From assembly GCF_944391105.1 (NCBI RefSeq), contig NZ_CALXSK010000001.1:1-64000 (forward strand): a stretch of DNA of 64,000 nt, in the 5' to 3' direction. This DNA is from an uncultured Victivallis sp. Its GTDB lineage: Bacteria > Verrucomicrobiota > Lentisphaeria > Victivallales > Victivallaceae. A program made the translations under genes and the position numbers. Below, one piece after another: positions 43,590 through 52,541 of this stretch. The notes under the pieces were generated by a model that saw only the letters and a program-made list of their open reading frames with translations, was not told the origin of the DNA and made no database searches. Numbering within the stretch: position 1 is the first letter of the stretch; each line of letters begins with the position of its first letter.

Positions 43590-44906
43590 TCAACCGCGGA
43601 TGAGTTTCAACAGTTCCTCGCGCTTCTCTTCCATCAGCGCTTTGGTGTCCGCCTCGACGATCAGCCGCAGCAGCGGCTCGGTGTTCGAGCTGCGGACGTT
43701 GAACCACCAGTTCGGATACTCCGAGGAAATGCCGTCGAGCTCATACATGTTGCCGTCGGCATACCGTTTACGGATCGCATCGAGGATCGGCTTCGTATCC
43801 GCGACCTTCGAGTTGATCTCACCGGACGAGAAGTACTTGCGCAACGGCGCAACAAGTTCGCTCACGGGTTTGTTCTTCTTGCAGACGAGATTCGCGAGCT
43901 TGATGAGCGCGAGTCCCTGGCATTCGGCAGTGAAGTTCTCCTTGAAGTAGTAGTGCCCCGAGAGTTCCCCCGCGAAAACCGCGTCGTTCTCGCGCATCTG
44001 CGCCTTGATGAACGCGTGCCCCACCCGGCTCTGAATCGCCCTGCCGCCGTTTTCGCGGATGCACTCCGGAACCGCGCGGCTGCTGCGCAGATCGTACAGA
44101 ATCGTCGCGGGACCGTCCGAGAGAATGTCCTGCGCAATGAGCGCCGTGAAGAGGTCCATCGGAATGACCTCGCCCTTGTCGTCGATGAAACCGCAGCGGT
44201 CCGCATCGCCGTCGAACGCCGCACCGAAATCCGCGCCGACCTCGACCACCTTCTTCCGGATCGCGTCGAGCGTCGAGAGATGCAGCGGGTTCGCCTCGTG
44301 ATTCGGGAAGGTGCCGTCGAGCGTGTCGTACATCGGAACGATGTCGAAGAGATCCGTAATTCCGCCGATCTCATAGAGCCCCATCGCGTTCGCGTAGTCG
44401 ACCACGACCTTCAGCTTGCGGTCCATCTTCGCGAACTTGCGCAGAAATGCCGCATATTCCGGCTTGATGTCGTAAGTCGTGATTTTTCCAGGGGTTACAT
44501 CCTTCTTCCACGCCTCGGTCTCGACGATCTTCTGGATGTCCATGATTCCGGTCGCGCCGGAAATCGGAACCGCGTTCGCCTTGCAGAGCTTGAAGCCGTT
44601 CCACTCGCCGGGGTTATGACTCGCGGTGATCATCACGCTGCCGTCCGCCTTCAGCGTGCCGTTCGCAAAATAGCTCTGCGGCGTCGAGCAGAGACCGATG
44701 TCGATCACATCCGCCCCCTGTTCGGTCATCCCCTTCGCCAGCGCCTGAAACAGCGGCTCCGAGTGCGGGCGCATGTCACGGCCGACCACAACCTTCTTCG
44801 CGCCGGTGAACGTGATGTACGCACGGCCGATCTTCTCTGCCATGGCGGCGTCGAGGTCGACCGGATAGATCCCGCGGATGTCGTATGCTTTGAAAATACC
44901 AGACAT
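43590..44906 (-). CDS. Phosphomannomutase/phosphoglucomutase
   Basis: A 438-residue alpha-D-phosphohexomutase interconverting hexose 6- and 1-phosphates for sugar nucleotide synthesis. The N terminus FKAYDIRGIYP is diagnostic for the AlgC/ManB group. The catalytic phosphoserine is Ser96 in MITASHNPGEWNG, and the metal site is AFDGDADRCGFID. The sugar-specificity loop and the C-terminal phosphate-binding RSSNTEPLLRL are intact. AAGGAG is eight bases before the ATG. It follows the aldehyde dehydrogenase gene by 17 bp. It probably supplies precursors for LPS and other glycans. Confidence 0.95.
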   Translation of the reverse strand: MSGIFKAYDIRGIYPVDLDAAMAEKIGRAYITFTGAKKVVVGRDMRPHSEPLFQALAKGMTEQGADVIDIGLCSTPQSYFANGTLKADGSVMITASHNPGEWNGFKLCKANAVPISGATGIMDIQKIVETEAWKKDVTPGKITTYDIKPEYAAFLRKFAKMDRKLKVVVDYANAMGLYEIGGITDLFDIVPMYDTLDGTFPNHEANPLHLSTLDAIRKKVVEVGADFGAAFDGDADRCGFIDDKGEVIPMDLFTALIAQDILSDGPATILYDLRSSRAVPECIRENGGRAIQSRVGHAFIKAQMRENDAVFAGELSGHYYFKENFTAECQGLALIKLANLVCKKNKPVSELVAPLRKYFSSGEINSKVADTKPILDAIRKRYADGNMYELDGISSEYPNWWFNVRSSNTEPLLRLIVEADTKALMEEKREELLKLIRG

Positions 44907-44923
44907 GTTTGTTTCTCCTTCTT

Positions 44924-46327
44924 CTATCGGGTTAAAAAACTCATCAATTTCCGTTTCCAGCCGGTGAACGGCGGATAGCGGACCGGCCAGTCGACCAGCG
45001 TCGACTGCTTCATCACCGGCTTATAATGAGTGAATGTATCAAACGTATATTTTCCATGATAACGGCCGATGCCGCTCGCGCCAACCCCGCCGAACGGCAA
45101 CCCCGGACTGATGAAGTGCATCACCACATCATCGAATACCACAGCCCCGGAACTCGTGGTTTCCAGCAGCATTTTCCGAAACGCGCGACTCCCGCCGAAA
45201 CAATAGAGCGCCAGCGGTTTCGGACGCCCCTTCAGCTTCGAAAACAGATCCTCTTCGGAATAAAATTCCATCACCGGCAGAATCGGCCCGAAGATCTCAT
45301 GCTCCATAAGCGGATCCTCCCACGTAATCCCGTCGATCACGGTCGGAGCAATGCAGAAGCGGTTCGGATTGCGCTCCCCGCCCGCAACAAGCCGGCCGTG
45401 ATCCGCAAGTTTCGCAAGCCGTTCATACTGCTTCTCATCGATAATCCACGGATAATCAGAGTTGTTCACCGGATCATCCCCGTAAAATTCCCGGATCCTC
45501 CGGCGCAGCTCAAGTAGAAACGTCTCCCGCACCTCGTGCTGCACAAGCAGATAATCCGGCGCGATGCAGGTCTGCCCCGCATTCGTGAACTTGCCCCAGG
45601 CGATCCGTTTCGCCGCAAGCGCAAGATCGGCCCCCCGGCAGACGATGCACGGACTCTTGCCGCCGAGTTCCAGCGTGACCGGCGTCAATGTCCGGGCGGC
45701 GGCCTCGTAAACACGCCGGCCTGCGGCCTCGCCGCCCGTAAAAAAGATGTAGTCGAACTTCTCGTTCAGAAGCTCGTCGAATCCCAACTCCGAATGGACG
45801 GCGATCATTTCGCCGTTCGGGAAACACTCTTCGACCATCCACAGCAGGAACTGCGTCGTACGCTGCGACTTTTCCGGGAGCTTGAGCACAACCCGGTTCC
45901 CGGCCGCAAGCGCCCCCGCCGCCGGTTCAAGCGCCAGCAACAGGGGGTAGTTCCAGGTTGCGAACACCAGAACCTGCCCGTAGGGCTCCGCCACAATTCT
46001 CCCCCGCGCCGGAAAATTCAACATCGACACGCCCGCACGCTTCGGTTTCGCAAAGCGCGGCAGATTCCGGATCATGAAGCGGAGCGCATCGCACGCGGGC
46101 ATGAATTCCGTCATCGCCGCCTCGAACTGTGACTTGTGCAGATCGGCATTCAAAGCGGAATAGACCTTGTCCCGGTTCGCACGCAGAAAATCGAGCATGT
46201 GCCGCAGCATTTCACGGCGGCGACGCACCGAGTCGCGTCCGCCGGCCAGGAAAAACTCCCGGTTCGCGGCGATCGCCGCAAGAACCGCGTCCCGCTCCCT
46301 GCCGGAACCCTTTTCCCCCATATTCAT
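44924..46327 (-). CDS. Aldehyde dehydrogenase family protein
   Basis: A 467-residue NAD(P)-dependent enzyme of the class 3 / fatty aldehyde branch. The cofactor-binding FATWNYPLLLALEPAAGALA, the general base in LELGGKSPCIV and the catalytic Cys in NAGQTCIAPDYLL are all present. The C-terminal PFGGVGASGIGRYHGKYTFDTFTHYK is typical of this branch. Likely substrates are medium- or long-chain or aromatic aldehydes. Its start overlaps the alr stop by four bases, an unusual pairing, and the mutase follows 17 bp later. Confidence 0.94.
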   Translation of the reverse strand: MNMGEKGSGRERDAVLAAIAANREFFLAGGRDSVRRRREMLRHMLDFLRANRDKVYSALNADLHKSQFEAAMTEFMPACDALRFMIRNLPRFAKPKRAGVSMLNFPARGRIVAEPYGQVLVFATWNYPLLLALEPAAGALAAGNRVVLKLPEKSQRTTQFLLWMVEECFPNGEMIAVHSELGFDELLNEKFDYIFFTGGEAAGRRVYEAAARTLTPVTLELGGKSPCIVCRGADLALAAKRIAWGKFTNAGQTCIAPDYLLVQHEVRETFLLELRRRIREFYGDDPVNNSDYPWIIDEKQYERLAKLADHGRLVAGGERNPNRFCIAPTVIDGITWEDPLMEHEIFGPILPVMEFYSEEDLFSKLKGRPKPLALYCFGGSRAFRKMLLETTSSGAVVFDDVVMHFISPGLPFGGVGASGIGRYHGKYTFDTFTHYKPVMKQSTLVDWPVRYPPFTGWKRKLMSFLTR

Positions 46328-47454
46328 CGCAGATACCGTCTCCTGACCCGCGTGCCGATCGAACAGAGAATGTCATAGGCGTGAGTCCCCTTCAGCTGCG
46401 CCCAGTCGTCCAGCGTGATCCGCTGACCTCCCTGCGTGCCGACGCAGACCACCTCATCCCCGGGTTGCGCCTCCGGCGCGTTTTCAAGCGAAATCGTCGT
46501 ATAATCCATCGAAATCCGCCCCAGCACCGGGCAGAGCTGCCCGTTCACAAGCACGTATCCACGATTCGACAATGCCAGCGGCAGCCCGTCCGCATATCCC
46601 GCCGCAATCGTTCCGACCCGCGTGTCGCGCAGCAGCCGGTGCATGCGCCCGTAGCCGATCGAAGCTCCCTTCGAAAGCGTACGCACCGCCGCGAGCTTCG
46701 TCTTGAGCTCCACCACCGGCGAGAGCCGCATCGACGGATGCACCTCCGGGTCGTAATAACCATACAAATTGATCCCGCATCGCGCCAGCGTGAACGGCAA
46801 CTTCGTGCTCTCCGGGAAGTTGTTCAACGCATCGGACGCGGCAATGTGCACCAGCGGGAATGTCATCCCCTCCGCCGCAAGCTCCGCGAGCAGCGCCTTG
46901 AACGAAGCGAGCTGACCGAGCGTATAATCGTCGTGTCGCAGAAACGCGTTCGAACAGTGCGAATAGATCCCTTCGAGCACCAGATTCGGCAGAGCACGCA
47001 TCGCAAGAATCTCTTTCGCCGCAGTCGCCGCCGGCATTCCAAGCCGCCCCATTCCGGTATCAACCGTTACGGCGCACCGCACCGTCCGCTTCTGTCGAAC
47101 CGCCTCGGCACTGATCTTTCCCGCCATGCCGAGATCATTCAGCGGGCAGACCACGCCGTGCTCCACCGCCGGCGCGATCTCGTTCGGCAGCAGATTCCCG
47201 AGAATCTGCACCGGCAACCCGAGATCGACCAGCTCCAGCGCCTCGTTGATCTCCGCCACACCGAAACAGGCCGCCCCGGCGTCCCGGACAACTTCCGCCA
47301 CGGGCTGCACTCCGAGCCCGTAGGCGTTCGCCTTCAGCACGGCCATGAGTTTCGCGGGAGCGACACGCCGCCGAATTTCGTGGACATTCTCCGCAAGTTT
47401 CTTCAAATCAACTTCAAGATTGACTCGACTCTCCTGTTCCATCTTCACCACCAT
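46324..47454 (-). CDS. alr: Alanine racemase
   Basis: A 376-residue PLP enzyme that makes D-alanine for peptidoglycan. The PLP lysine lies in AVLKANAYGLG (Lys41) and the second catalytic Tyr in GASIGYGRMH. ILGNLLPNEI, TVDTGMGRLGM, ARCGINLYGYY and GRISMDYTTI are family landmarks. The length is normal. Alternative starts exist at MVVK (47454) and MEQES (47442). It lies 53 bp downstream of rny and overlaps the aldehyde dehydrogenase start by four bases, so the three are probably in one transcript. Confidence 0.95.
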   Translation of the reverse strand: MVVKMEQESRVNLEVDLKKLAENVHEIRRRVAPAKLMAVLKANAYGLGVQPVAEVVRDAGAACFGVAEINEALELVDLGLPVQILGNLLPNEIAPAVEHGVVCPLNDLGMAGKISAEAVRQKRTVRCAVTVDTGMGRLGMPAATAAKEILAMRALPNLVLEGIYSHCSNAFLRHDDYTLGQLASFKALLAELAAEGMTFPLVHIAASDALNNFPESTKLPFTLARCGINLYGYYDPEVHPSMRLSPVVELKTKLAAVRTLSKGASIGYGRMHRLLRDTRVGTIAAGYADGLPLALSNRGYVLVNGQLCPVLGRISMDYTTISLENAPEAQPGDEVVCVGTQGGQRITLDDWAQLKGTHAYDILCSIGTRVRRRYLR

Positions 47455-47507
47455 CTGCGCATCCGGCGTCCTCCCGCAGGCGCGGGAGAATCCGCCGTCA
47501 AAACCGA

Positions 47508-49151
47508 TTACTTCGCATACTCCACAGAGCGGGTTTCGCGGATGATCGTCACCTTGATCTGGCCCGGATAGGTCATCTCCTTTTCGATCCGTCCGCAGAT
47601 ATCGCGGGCAAGAATCTGCGCCTCGCCCTCGCTGACCTTCTCCGGGATCACCACCACGCGGATCTCGCGCCCCGCCTGCAACGCAAAACAGGACTCGACC
47701 CCCGCAAATTCGTGTGCAATCGACTCAAGCTGCTCCAGACGCTTCAGATAAAGTTCCGTCGTCTCGCTGCGGGCGCCCGGACGCGACGCGCTCAACGTAT
47801 CGCAGGCGCTGATCAGAATGTCGTACAGACTGTCCGGCTCGATCTCACCATGGTGGGCCGCAACCGCGTGAACCACATCCTTGGCCTCGTTGTGCTTGCG
47901 CAGCAGATCCGCACCGATCTGCGCATGCGGCCCCTCGACCTCGTGGTCGATCGCCTTGCCGAGGTCGTGAAAGAGTCCGATCCGCTTCGCCTTCTGCTCG
48001 TCGAGCCCGATCTCCGCCGCGATCATCCCCATGAAATACGCCGTCTCGAGAGAATGCTGCAACACGTTCTGCGAAAAGCTGTAACGATATTTCAAACGTC
48101 CGAGCAGCTTCATGATCTGCGGCGAAACGCCCTGAATGCCGGTCTCCAGCACAGCCGCCTCGCCGACCTGGTAGAGCTCCTCCTCGAGTTCCTTGCCGAT
48201 CTTCTTGGCGAGCTCTTCGACGCGGGTCGGGTGAATCCGCCCGTCGCTGATGAGCCGCTCCATCAACTGCCGCGCAACCTCCTTGCGAACCGGATCGAAG
48301 CAGCTGATCACCACCGCTTCCGGCGTGTCGTCGATCAGAATGCTCACCCCCGTCGCCGCCTCGATCGCACGAATGTTGCGCCCCTCCCGGCCAATGATCC
48401 GCCCCTTCATCTCGTCATTCGGCAGCGGAATCGTCGCAGTCGTGCGCTCGTAGGTGCAGTCACTCGCATAACGCTGAATCGCATAAGTCAGAATCCGGCG
48501 CGCCTCGCGTTCGCTCCTGGCCTTCGCCTCCTCAAGCTGATTCCGGACCATGAGGCCGGACTCGTTCTTGATTTCATTTTTGAGTTTCTCAAGCAGCATC
48601 CCGCGCGCTTCCTCGCGCCCGAGCTGCGCAATGCGCTCAAGTTCATCGATCTGCCGGGAAATGCTCTTCGACAGCTCCTGCTCGCGGTTCGAAAGCCGTT
48701 CACGCAGCGTTTCGATCTCCTTTTCCTGCTTTTCAAGATTTTTCGCCTTGGCGTCCATCGAATCGGCGCGGCGGTCGAGCAGCTCCTCGCGCTGGGCGAG
48801 CCGCTTCTCATTGCTCGCCTGTTCGCGACGGCGCTCCTTGATCTCCTGTTCGCAGTCCTCGCGCATCTTCAGCGTCTCGCCCTTTGCGGAAACGCGGGCG
48901 TCACGCAGAATATGTTCGGCCTCGCGCTGCGCATCCTGCCGGATCTTGTCGGCCGCCTTGCTCGCAACCCCCTTCTGCATTTTCTGAATCCAGGTGTTCA
49001 AAAAAATACCTGCTGCGATGCCCATCACACAGAAAATGCACGCCACCGCAATCAGCGCCCAGTAGGAGACGACTCCCCCCCCGGTCACAAGATCCGGCTC
49101 CGCAACCCCGATCGACACCCGGGCTGCCGCTGCCCACAAAAGTTTGTCCAT
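47508..49151 (-). CDS. rny: Ribonuclease Y
   Basis: A 547-residue membrane-anchored endoribonuclease that starts bulk mRNA decay. It has one N-terminal transmembrane helix (YWALIAVACIFCVMGIAAGIFL) and a long coiled coil (~60-230, many K/E/R heptads). A KH domain contains GRIIGREGRNIRAIEAATG, and an HD domain contains IGLFHDLGKAIDHEVEG and AAHHGEIEP. All metal-binding His/Asp residues of the HD site appear present. The length is close to the usual ~520; the N terminus carries about 25 extra residues ahead of the helix. It is 61 bp after fau and 53 bp before alr. Confidence 0.96.
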   Translation of the reverse strand: MDKLLWAAAARVSIGVAEPDLVTGGGVVSYWALIAVACIFCVMGIAAGIFLNTWIQKMQKGVASKAADKIRQDAQREAEHILRDARVSAKGETLKMREDCEQEIKERRREQASNEKRLAQREELLDRRADSMDAKAKNLEKQEKEIETLRERLSNREQELSKSISRQIDELERIAQLGREEARGMLLEKLKNEIKNESGLMVRNQLEEAKARSEREARRILTYAIQRYASDCTYERTTATIPLPNDEMKGRIIGREGRNIRAIEAATGVSILIDDTPEAVVISCFDPVRKEVARQLMERLISDGRIHPTRVEELAKKIGKELEEELYQVGEAAVLETGIQGVSPQIMKLLGRLKYRYSFSQNVLQHSLETAYFMGMIAAEIGLDEQKAKRIGLFHDLGKAIDHEVEGPHAQIGADLLRKHNEAKDVVHAVAAHHGEIEPDSLYDILISACDTLSASRPGARSETTELYLKRLEQLESIAHEFAGVESCFALQAGREIRVVVIPEKVSEGEAQILARDICGRIEKEMTYPGQIKVTIIRETRSVEYAK

Positions 49152-49212
49152 TCCCTCTTCCCTTTTCCATTGCGGGCCCTCCCCCCCCCGGAAGCGCCCT
49201 TGTCAAAAAAAA

Positions 49213-49782
49213 TTATAAAAACTCCAGGATCTCTTTCTCCGTCACCGCAAAATCGACCGGCCGGTCGTGCGGTTCCCGAGGAAGACTCTCCGTCAACTGA
49301 CAGCCGTAGACAACCGCGACGACCGCCCCGCTCTCCCCGGCCAGCATCCGGTCGTAAAACCCTCCGCCGCGCCCGAGCCTGACTCCCCGGCGGTCACACG
49401 CCACCGCCGGCGTCAGAATAAGCATTTGCGCCAGAATTCCGGCCGGCGCCGCCGGAAGCTCCGGACGGGGTTCGAGAAGCCCGAACTTCGCCCTGACGAG
49501 CTCGCTGCCGGGCTCTTCCACCCCGGCCAGCTCATATTCGTTTCCCTCCGCCACATAGCGCGGAAAGTAAAACCGTTTTCCCTTTTCGTTCAAAAGCGAA
49601 CTCAGATCCGGCTCTGTTCCGTCGGTGGCGTAGAGCGCCACATGTTCCGCCTCGCGATAGCACGCCATACTGCGGATGTTCCGACAGATCGCCGCATCAG
49701 CCGCGCGCCGCTCCTCCGGACCGATCGCACGCCGCAGCGCCAGAAACCGGGAACGCAACTCCTTCTTATCCAATCTATCCAT
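49213..49782 (-). CDS. fau: 5-formyltetrahydrofolate cyclo-ligase
   Basis: A 189-residue enzyme that converts 5-formyl-THF to 5,10-methenyl-THF using ATP. The signature LGRGGGFYDRML near residue 140 binds the substrate, and the N-terminal KKELRSRFLALRRAIGPEER is typical. The start overlaps the end of rarA by eight bases, so the two are translationally coupled. In proteobacteria this gene (ygfA) follows the 6S RNA gene; here a structured RNA candidate lies upstream of rarA, in the same neighbourhood. Confidence 0.93.
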   Translation of the reverse strand: MDRLDKKELRSRFLALRRAIGPEERRAADAAICRNIRSMACYREAEHVALYATDGTEPDLSSLLNEKGKRFYFPRYVAEGNEYELAGVEEPGSELVRAKFGLLEPRPELPAAPAGILAQMLILTPAVACDRRGVRLGRGGGFYDRMLAGESGAVVAVVYGCQLTESLPREPHDRPVDFAVTEKEILEFL

Positions 49783-51136
49783 TCGCGGCGACCTCTTTTC
49801 TGTACTGCCGGAGACTGCGCCAGTACTCGACCCGCTCCCGAATCTTCGACTCGTACCCGATCTGCCCGGGTTCGTAGTAGCGTTTTTCGACCGTCAGATA
49901 CTCCTGATCGGCGAATCCGCCGGTATCGTGCGGATTCACATAACCCGTCCCGTGCCCGAGCAAGGCCGCCCCTTTGTAGTGCGCGTCCCGCAACGCGAAC
50001 GGCACCGGCAGAACCCGTTTTTTTTCGACATCCTCCGCTGCCAGCTCCCCCGCCCGGAAGGATGCGTTGCTCTTCGGGGCCGTCGCACAATAGGTCACGG
50101 CCTGCGATAGAATGATCCTCGCCTCCGGAAGCCCGATCATCTCAACCGCGCGCATCGCATCGACCGCAACCGAAAGCGCCCGCGGATCGGCATTCCCGAC
50201 ATCCTCCGAGGCGAAGATCACGATCCGCCTCGCGATGAAGCGGATATCCTCCCCCGCCTGAAGCATCAGCGCCAGATAGTAAAGCGCCGCATCCGGATCA
50301 CTTCCCCGCATGCTCTTGATGAAGGCCGAGGCCGTATCGTAGTGCCCGTCATCGCCGTAGGAAACCATCTTGCGCTGGACGGAAGCCTCCACCGCGGCGA
50401 CGCCAACCCGAACCACGCCGTCCGGATCGGCCGGCGTGGTCAATACGGCGATTTCGAGCGCATTGAGCGTCCGCCGCGCATCCCCCTCGCAAACCGCGGC
50501 GAGAAACGCCGCCGCCTCGTCGGCCAATTCGATGTTCCGCCCCGCAAATCCGCGCTCATCGGCAAGGGCGTTCGCAATCAGCCGGAGCACTTCGGCTTCC
50601 GCAAGCGGCCGAAGTTCGAACACCAGCGAACGCGAAAGCAGCGCGCCGACCACATGAAACTGCGGATTGAACGTGGTCGCTCCGACCAGGCGAACGTTCC
50701 CGTTCTCCACATCCGGCAGCAGGGAGTCCTGCTGCGACCGGCTGAAACGATGGATCTCGTCGACGAAAAGGATCGTTCTGCGACCGCCGGAGCGCCTGCG
50801 GGCCACCGCGGCAGTGATCTCACGCCGGATATCCGCCACGCTTGAAGTCACCCCGGAAAGCCGGACGAACACCGAATTGCTCAAATTCGCGATGATCTCC
50901 GCAAGAGAGGTTTTCCCGGTTCCGGGCGGCCCGTAGAGAATGATCGAGCTGAAACGGTCCGATTCGATCGCCCGGCGGAGCAGACAGCCGCTCCCGAGCA
51001 GATGTTCCTGACCGATGTATTCGGAGAGCGAACGGGGACGCAGACGCGCGGCCAGCGGCATGTCCAGCCGGAGAGTTCCCTCTCCGACGGTGGCGGGCCG
51101 CGCCTCGTCGCTCCATTCAAACAGACCATCTTCCAT
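49775..51136 (-). CDS. rarA: Replication-associated recombination protein A (AAA+ ATPase)
   Basis: A 453-residue clamp-loader-like ATPase acting at stalled forks. PLAARLRPRSLSEYIGQEHL near the N terminus is diagnostic for the RarA/MgsA/WRNIP1 group. Walker A is GPPGTGKTS, Walker B is LFVDEIHRF, and sensor 1 is VGATTFNP. The C-terminal tetramerisation and MgsA domains contain MRGSDPDAALYYLA, IVIFASEDVGNADP and YVNPHDTGGF. The length is typical. GGAG lies about nine bases before the ATG. It is the first protein gene of the minus-strand run down to 41492. Transcription may start at the promoter at 51451 and pass through the structured RNA. Confidence 0.96.
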   Translation of the reverse strand: MEDGLFEWSDEARPATVGEGTLRLDMPLAARLRPRSLSEYIGQEHLLGSGCLLRRAIESDRFSSIILYGPPGTGKTSLAEIIANLSNSVFVRLSGVTSSVADIRREITAAVARRRSGGRRTILFVDEIHRFSRSQQDSLLPDVENGNVRLVGATTFNPQFHVVGALLSRSLVFELRPLAEAEVLRLIANALADERGFAGRNIELADEAAAFLAAVCEGDARRTLNALEIAVLTTPADPDGVVRVGVAAVEASVQRKMVSYGDDGHYDTASAFIKSMRGSDPDAALYYLALMLQAGEDIRFIARRIVIFASEDVGNADPRALSVAVDAMRAVEMIGLPEARIILSQAVTYCATAPKSNASFRAGELAAEDVEKKRVLPVPFALRDAHYKGAALLGHGTGYVNPHDTGGFADQEYLTVEKRYYEPGQIGYESKIRERVEYWRSLRQYRKEVAANG

Positions 51137-51301
51137 TTCTGCGATTCTCCGAAAAACAGTTCCTTACCTGCAATGCGAAGAATCCGGAAAAAGAGATGAC
51201 CGAACCAGCCCGGCAGGGCAGACGGGTACGCACCTGAAAACCCGCCCGGCGCCCGGGGAAATCCCCCGTTCTCCGTTCCGTCACGACACGCCTCCGGCAT
51301 T

Positions 51302-51446
51302 GGAAGCGCCTATGTGAAGGCGGAGATGGTCCGCCGTGCCCCTCTCATCCTGTTCCGGTCGCGCAACCGCGACCTTCGCATTGTTTTATTCCACGCGGCT
51401 CCGCCGGAGCGGTCCGCTATCTAAAAAGCGCACAATTCAACGCTTC
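51302..51446 (-). ncRNA. Structured RNA candidate upstream of rarA, 6S-RNA-like
   Basis: The minus-strand transcript can fold into a single long hairpin. The closing stem GAAGCG/CGCTTC is 51441-51446 with 51303-51308. GGCGGAG/CTCCGCC is 51399-51405 with 51319-51325. CCGCGTG/CACGGCGG is 51392-51398 with 51331-51338, one bulge. A large A-rich internal bubble is capped by GGTCGC/GCGACC (51369-51374 with 51357-51362). A rod with a central bubble is the 6S RNA plan. In Bacillus subtilis and proteobacteria 6S genes sit near rarA or fau homologues, which are the next two genes here. At about 145 nt it is shorter than usual, and the 3' end is not defined. It may instead be a structured 5' leader of rarA. 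Confidence 0.4.
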
Positions 51447-51450
51447 TAAT

Positions 51451-51456
51451 ATTATA
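51451..51456 (-). promoter_or_regulatory. Extended -10 promoter for the structured RNA / rarA run
   Basis: The minus-strand TGC-TATAAT has its TATAAT at 51456-51451. It lies just upstream of the structured RNA candidate and 315 bp before the rarA start. The -35 region is weak (TTTATT at 16 bp), consistent with an extended -10 promoter. Confidence 0.6.
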
Positions 51457-51725
51457 GCACAAAATGCGGCAGAATAAAAATCCCTTTCCCCCGGTTTCCA
51501 TAAAAAAACCGAAAAAAAATCAGACCGCCTCCCTTTCCTTATCCGAAATCGGCGGCGTCCATGGCAGGACCGGCCTCTCCCCCCCAACGCATCCTCCATG
51601 CGCCTCCTCTGCCACCGCGGGGATTCACAATGCGAATCAACCGAAAAAAATGCCGTCTCAACCGAAAATGACACTTGATTTTTTCTCGTTTGCACCCCAT
51701 GTTAAATCACAAAACGAATGTTTTA

Positions 51726-51740
51726 ATTCACATTATGAAT
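51726..51740 (+). promoter_or_regulatory. Candidate operator at the IclR-family gene start
   Basis: Inverted repeat ATTCA-N5-TGAAT overlapping the start codon, in an AT-rich stretch. A related CGAATG lies just upstream at 51715-51720. The rest of the gap 51457-51725 shows no gene or clear promoter. Confidence 0.35.
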
Positions 51741-52497
51741 GATGATAAAAGTTCTGCAAAAAACCTTCGCGATTCTGGAGTACATTGCGGTCAGTCCGCA
51801 TCCGGTGACGCCGGGCGAACTGGTTGAAGTGCTGAATCTTCCACAGCCGACAGCGGCCCGCATTCTGCGCGACCTGGCCGAACTCGGCTATCTGGAACAA
51901 TCCGGAGCGCGCAAGGGATACCGTCCGGGACCGGTTTTCTATCTCATTGCCGGGGGAAAACTCTATGATGACGAGTTCATGCGTTTCGCCCGCACGGAGA
52001 TCCGGGAGTGCGCCAGGGAACTCGGACAATCCGTGCTGTTCGCAGTCCGCCGCCGCAACAGCCGCCTCATCCTCTGTCACTACAATTACAATCCCCGCTT
52101 CCGCATCGATACACGGGCAATGCGGTTTCACGACCTCTACGTCACGGCCAGCGGCCGCATGCTGCTGGCGTTCGCTCCGGAAGGGGAGCTCGACACATTC
52201 ATTCGGGAAAACGGGCTGCCGGCGCCGGAAGTGTGGCCCGGGGCCGCGGACGGCATCGATATCCTGAAGCGGGAACTCGGCCGGATTCGAACCGACCGCT
52301 GTCTGGAACTCCAGCGCAGCTTCTGCGGGAATTTCCACATCTATGCCCGTCCCGTTTTCCGCGGACGGGCGTTTCTCGGGGCCGTTGCCGCGAACTGGGA
52401 CGTGGATGCCCCGGAAAATCTTTCCGCACAATACCGCCGGGGTGTCACCACTCTCGCACAGACGTTGACCAATTCCGGCACTGCGGCAGTCGGCTGA
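51739..52497 (+). CDS. IclR-family transcriptional regulator
   Basis: A 252-residue regulator. The N-terminal winged helix (VLQKTFAILEYIAVSPHPVT, then LPQPTAARILRDLAELGYLE) is typical of the family. The C-terminal GAF-like effector domain has LYVTASGRMLLAF and, near the end, FRGRAFLGAVAANWDV. Such proteins usually repress or activate adjacent catabolic genes. The DUF6259-like hydrolase begins 44 bp downstream on the same strand. Two adjacent ATGs (51739, 51742) could be used, and no clear Shine-Dalgarno is seen. Confidence 0.88.
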   Translation: MMIKVLQKTFAILEYIAVSPHPVTPGELVEVLNLPQPTAARILRDLAELGYLEQSGARKGYRPGPVFYLIAGGKLYDDEFMRFARTEIRECARELGQSVLFAVRRRNSRLILCHYNYNPRFRIDTRAMRFHDLYVTASGRMLLAFAPEGELDTFIRENGLPAPEVWPGAADGIDILKRELGRIRTDRCLELQRSFCGNFHIYARPVFRGRAFLGAVAANWDVDAPENLSAQYRRGVTTLAQTLTNSGTAAVG

Positions 52498-52541
52498 CCG
52501 CCCCTTTCTTTCGCCATCACAACCCTCAAGGAGAGAAGATC

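Noticed and set aside
46129-47571. A 480-codon plus-strand frame across alr
   Set aside because: Antisense to alanine racemase with its active-site motifs; sequence is low-complexity Arg/His/Pro.
51302-51446. SRP (4.5S) RNA
   Set aside because: The conserved apical domain of SRP RNA (GGAAGCAGC-type internal loop) is not present; the large central bubble fits 6S RNA better.
52008-52541. Upstream extension of the DUF6259-like gene over the IclR gene
   Set aside because: It would overlap a well-supported regulator in another frame, whereas ATG 52542 has AAGGAG at good spacing and begins the conserved beta domain.
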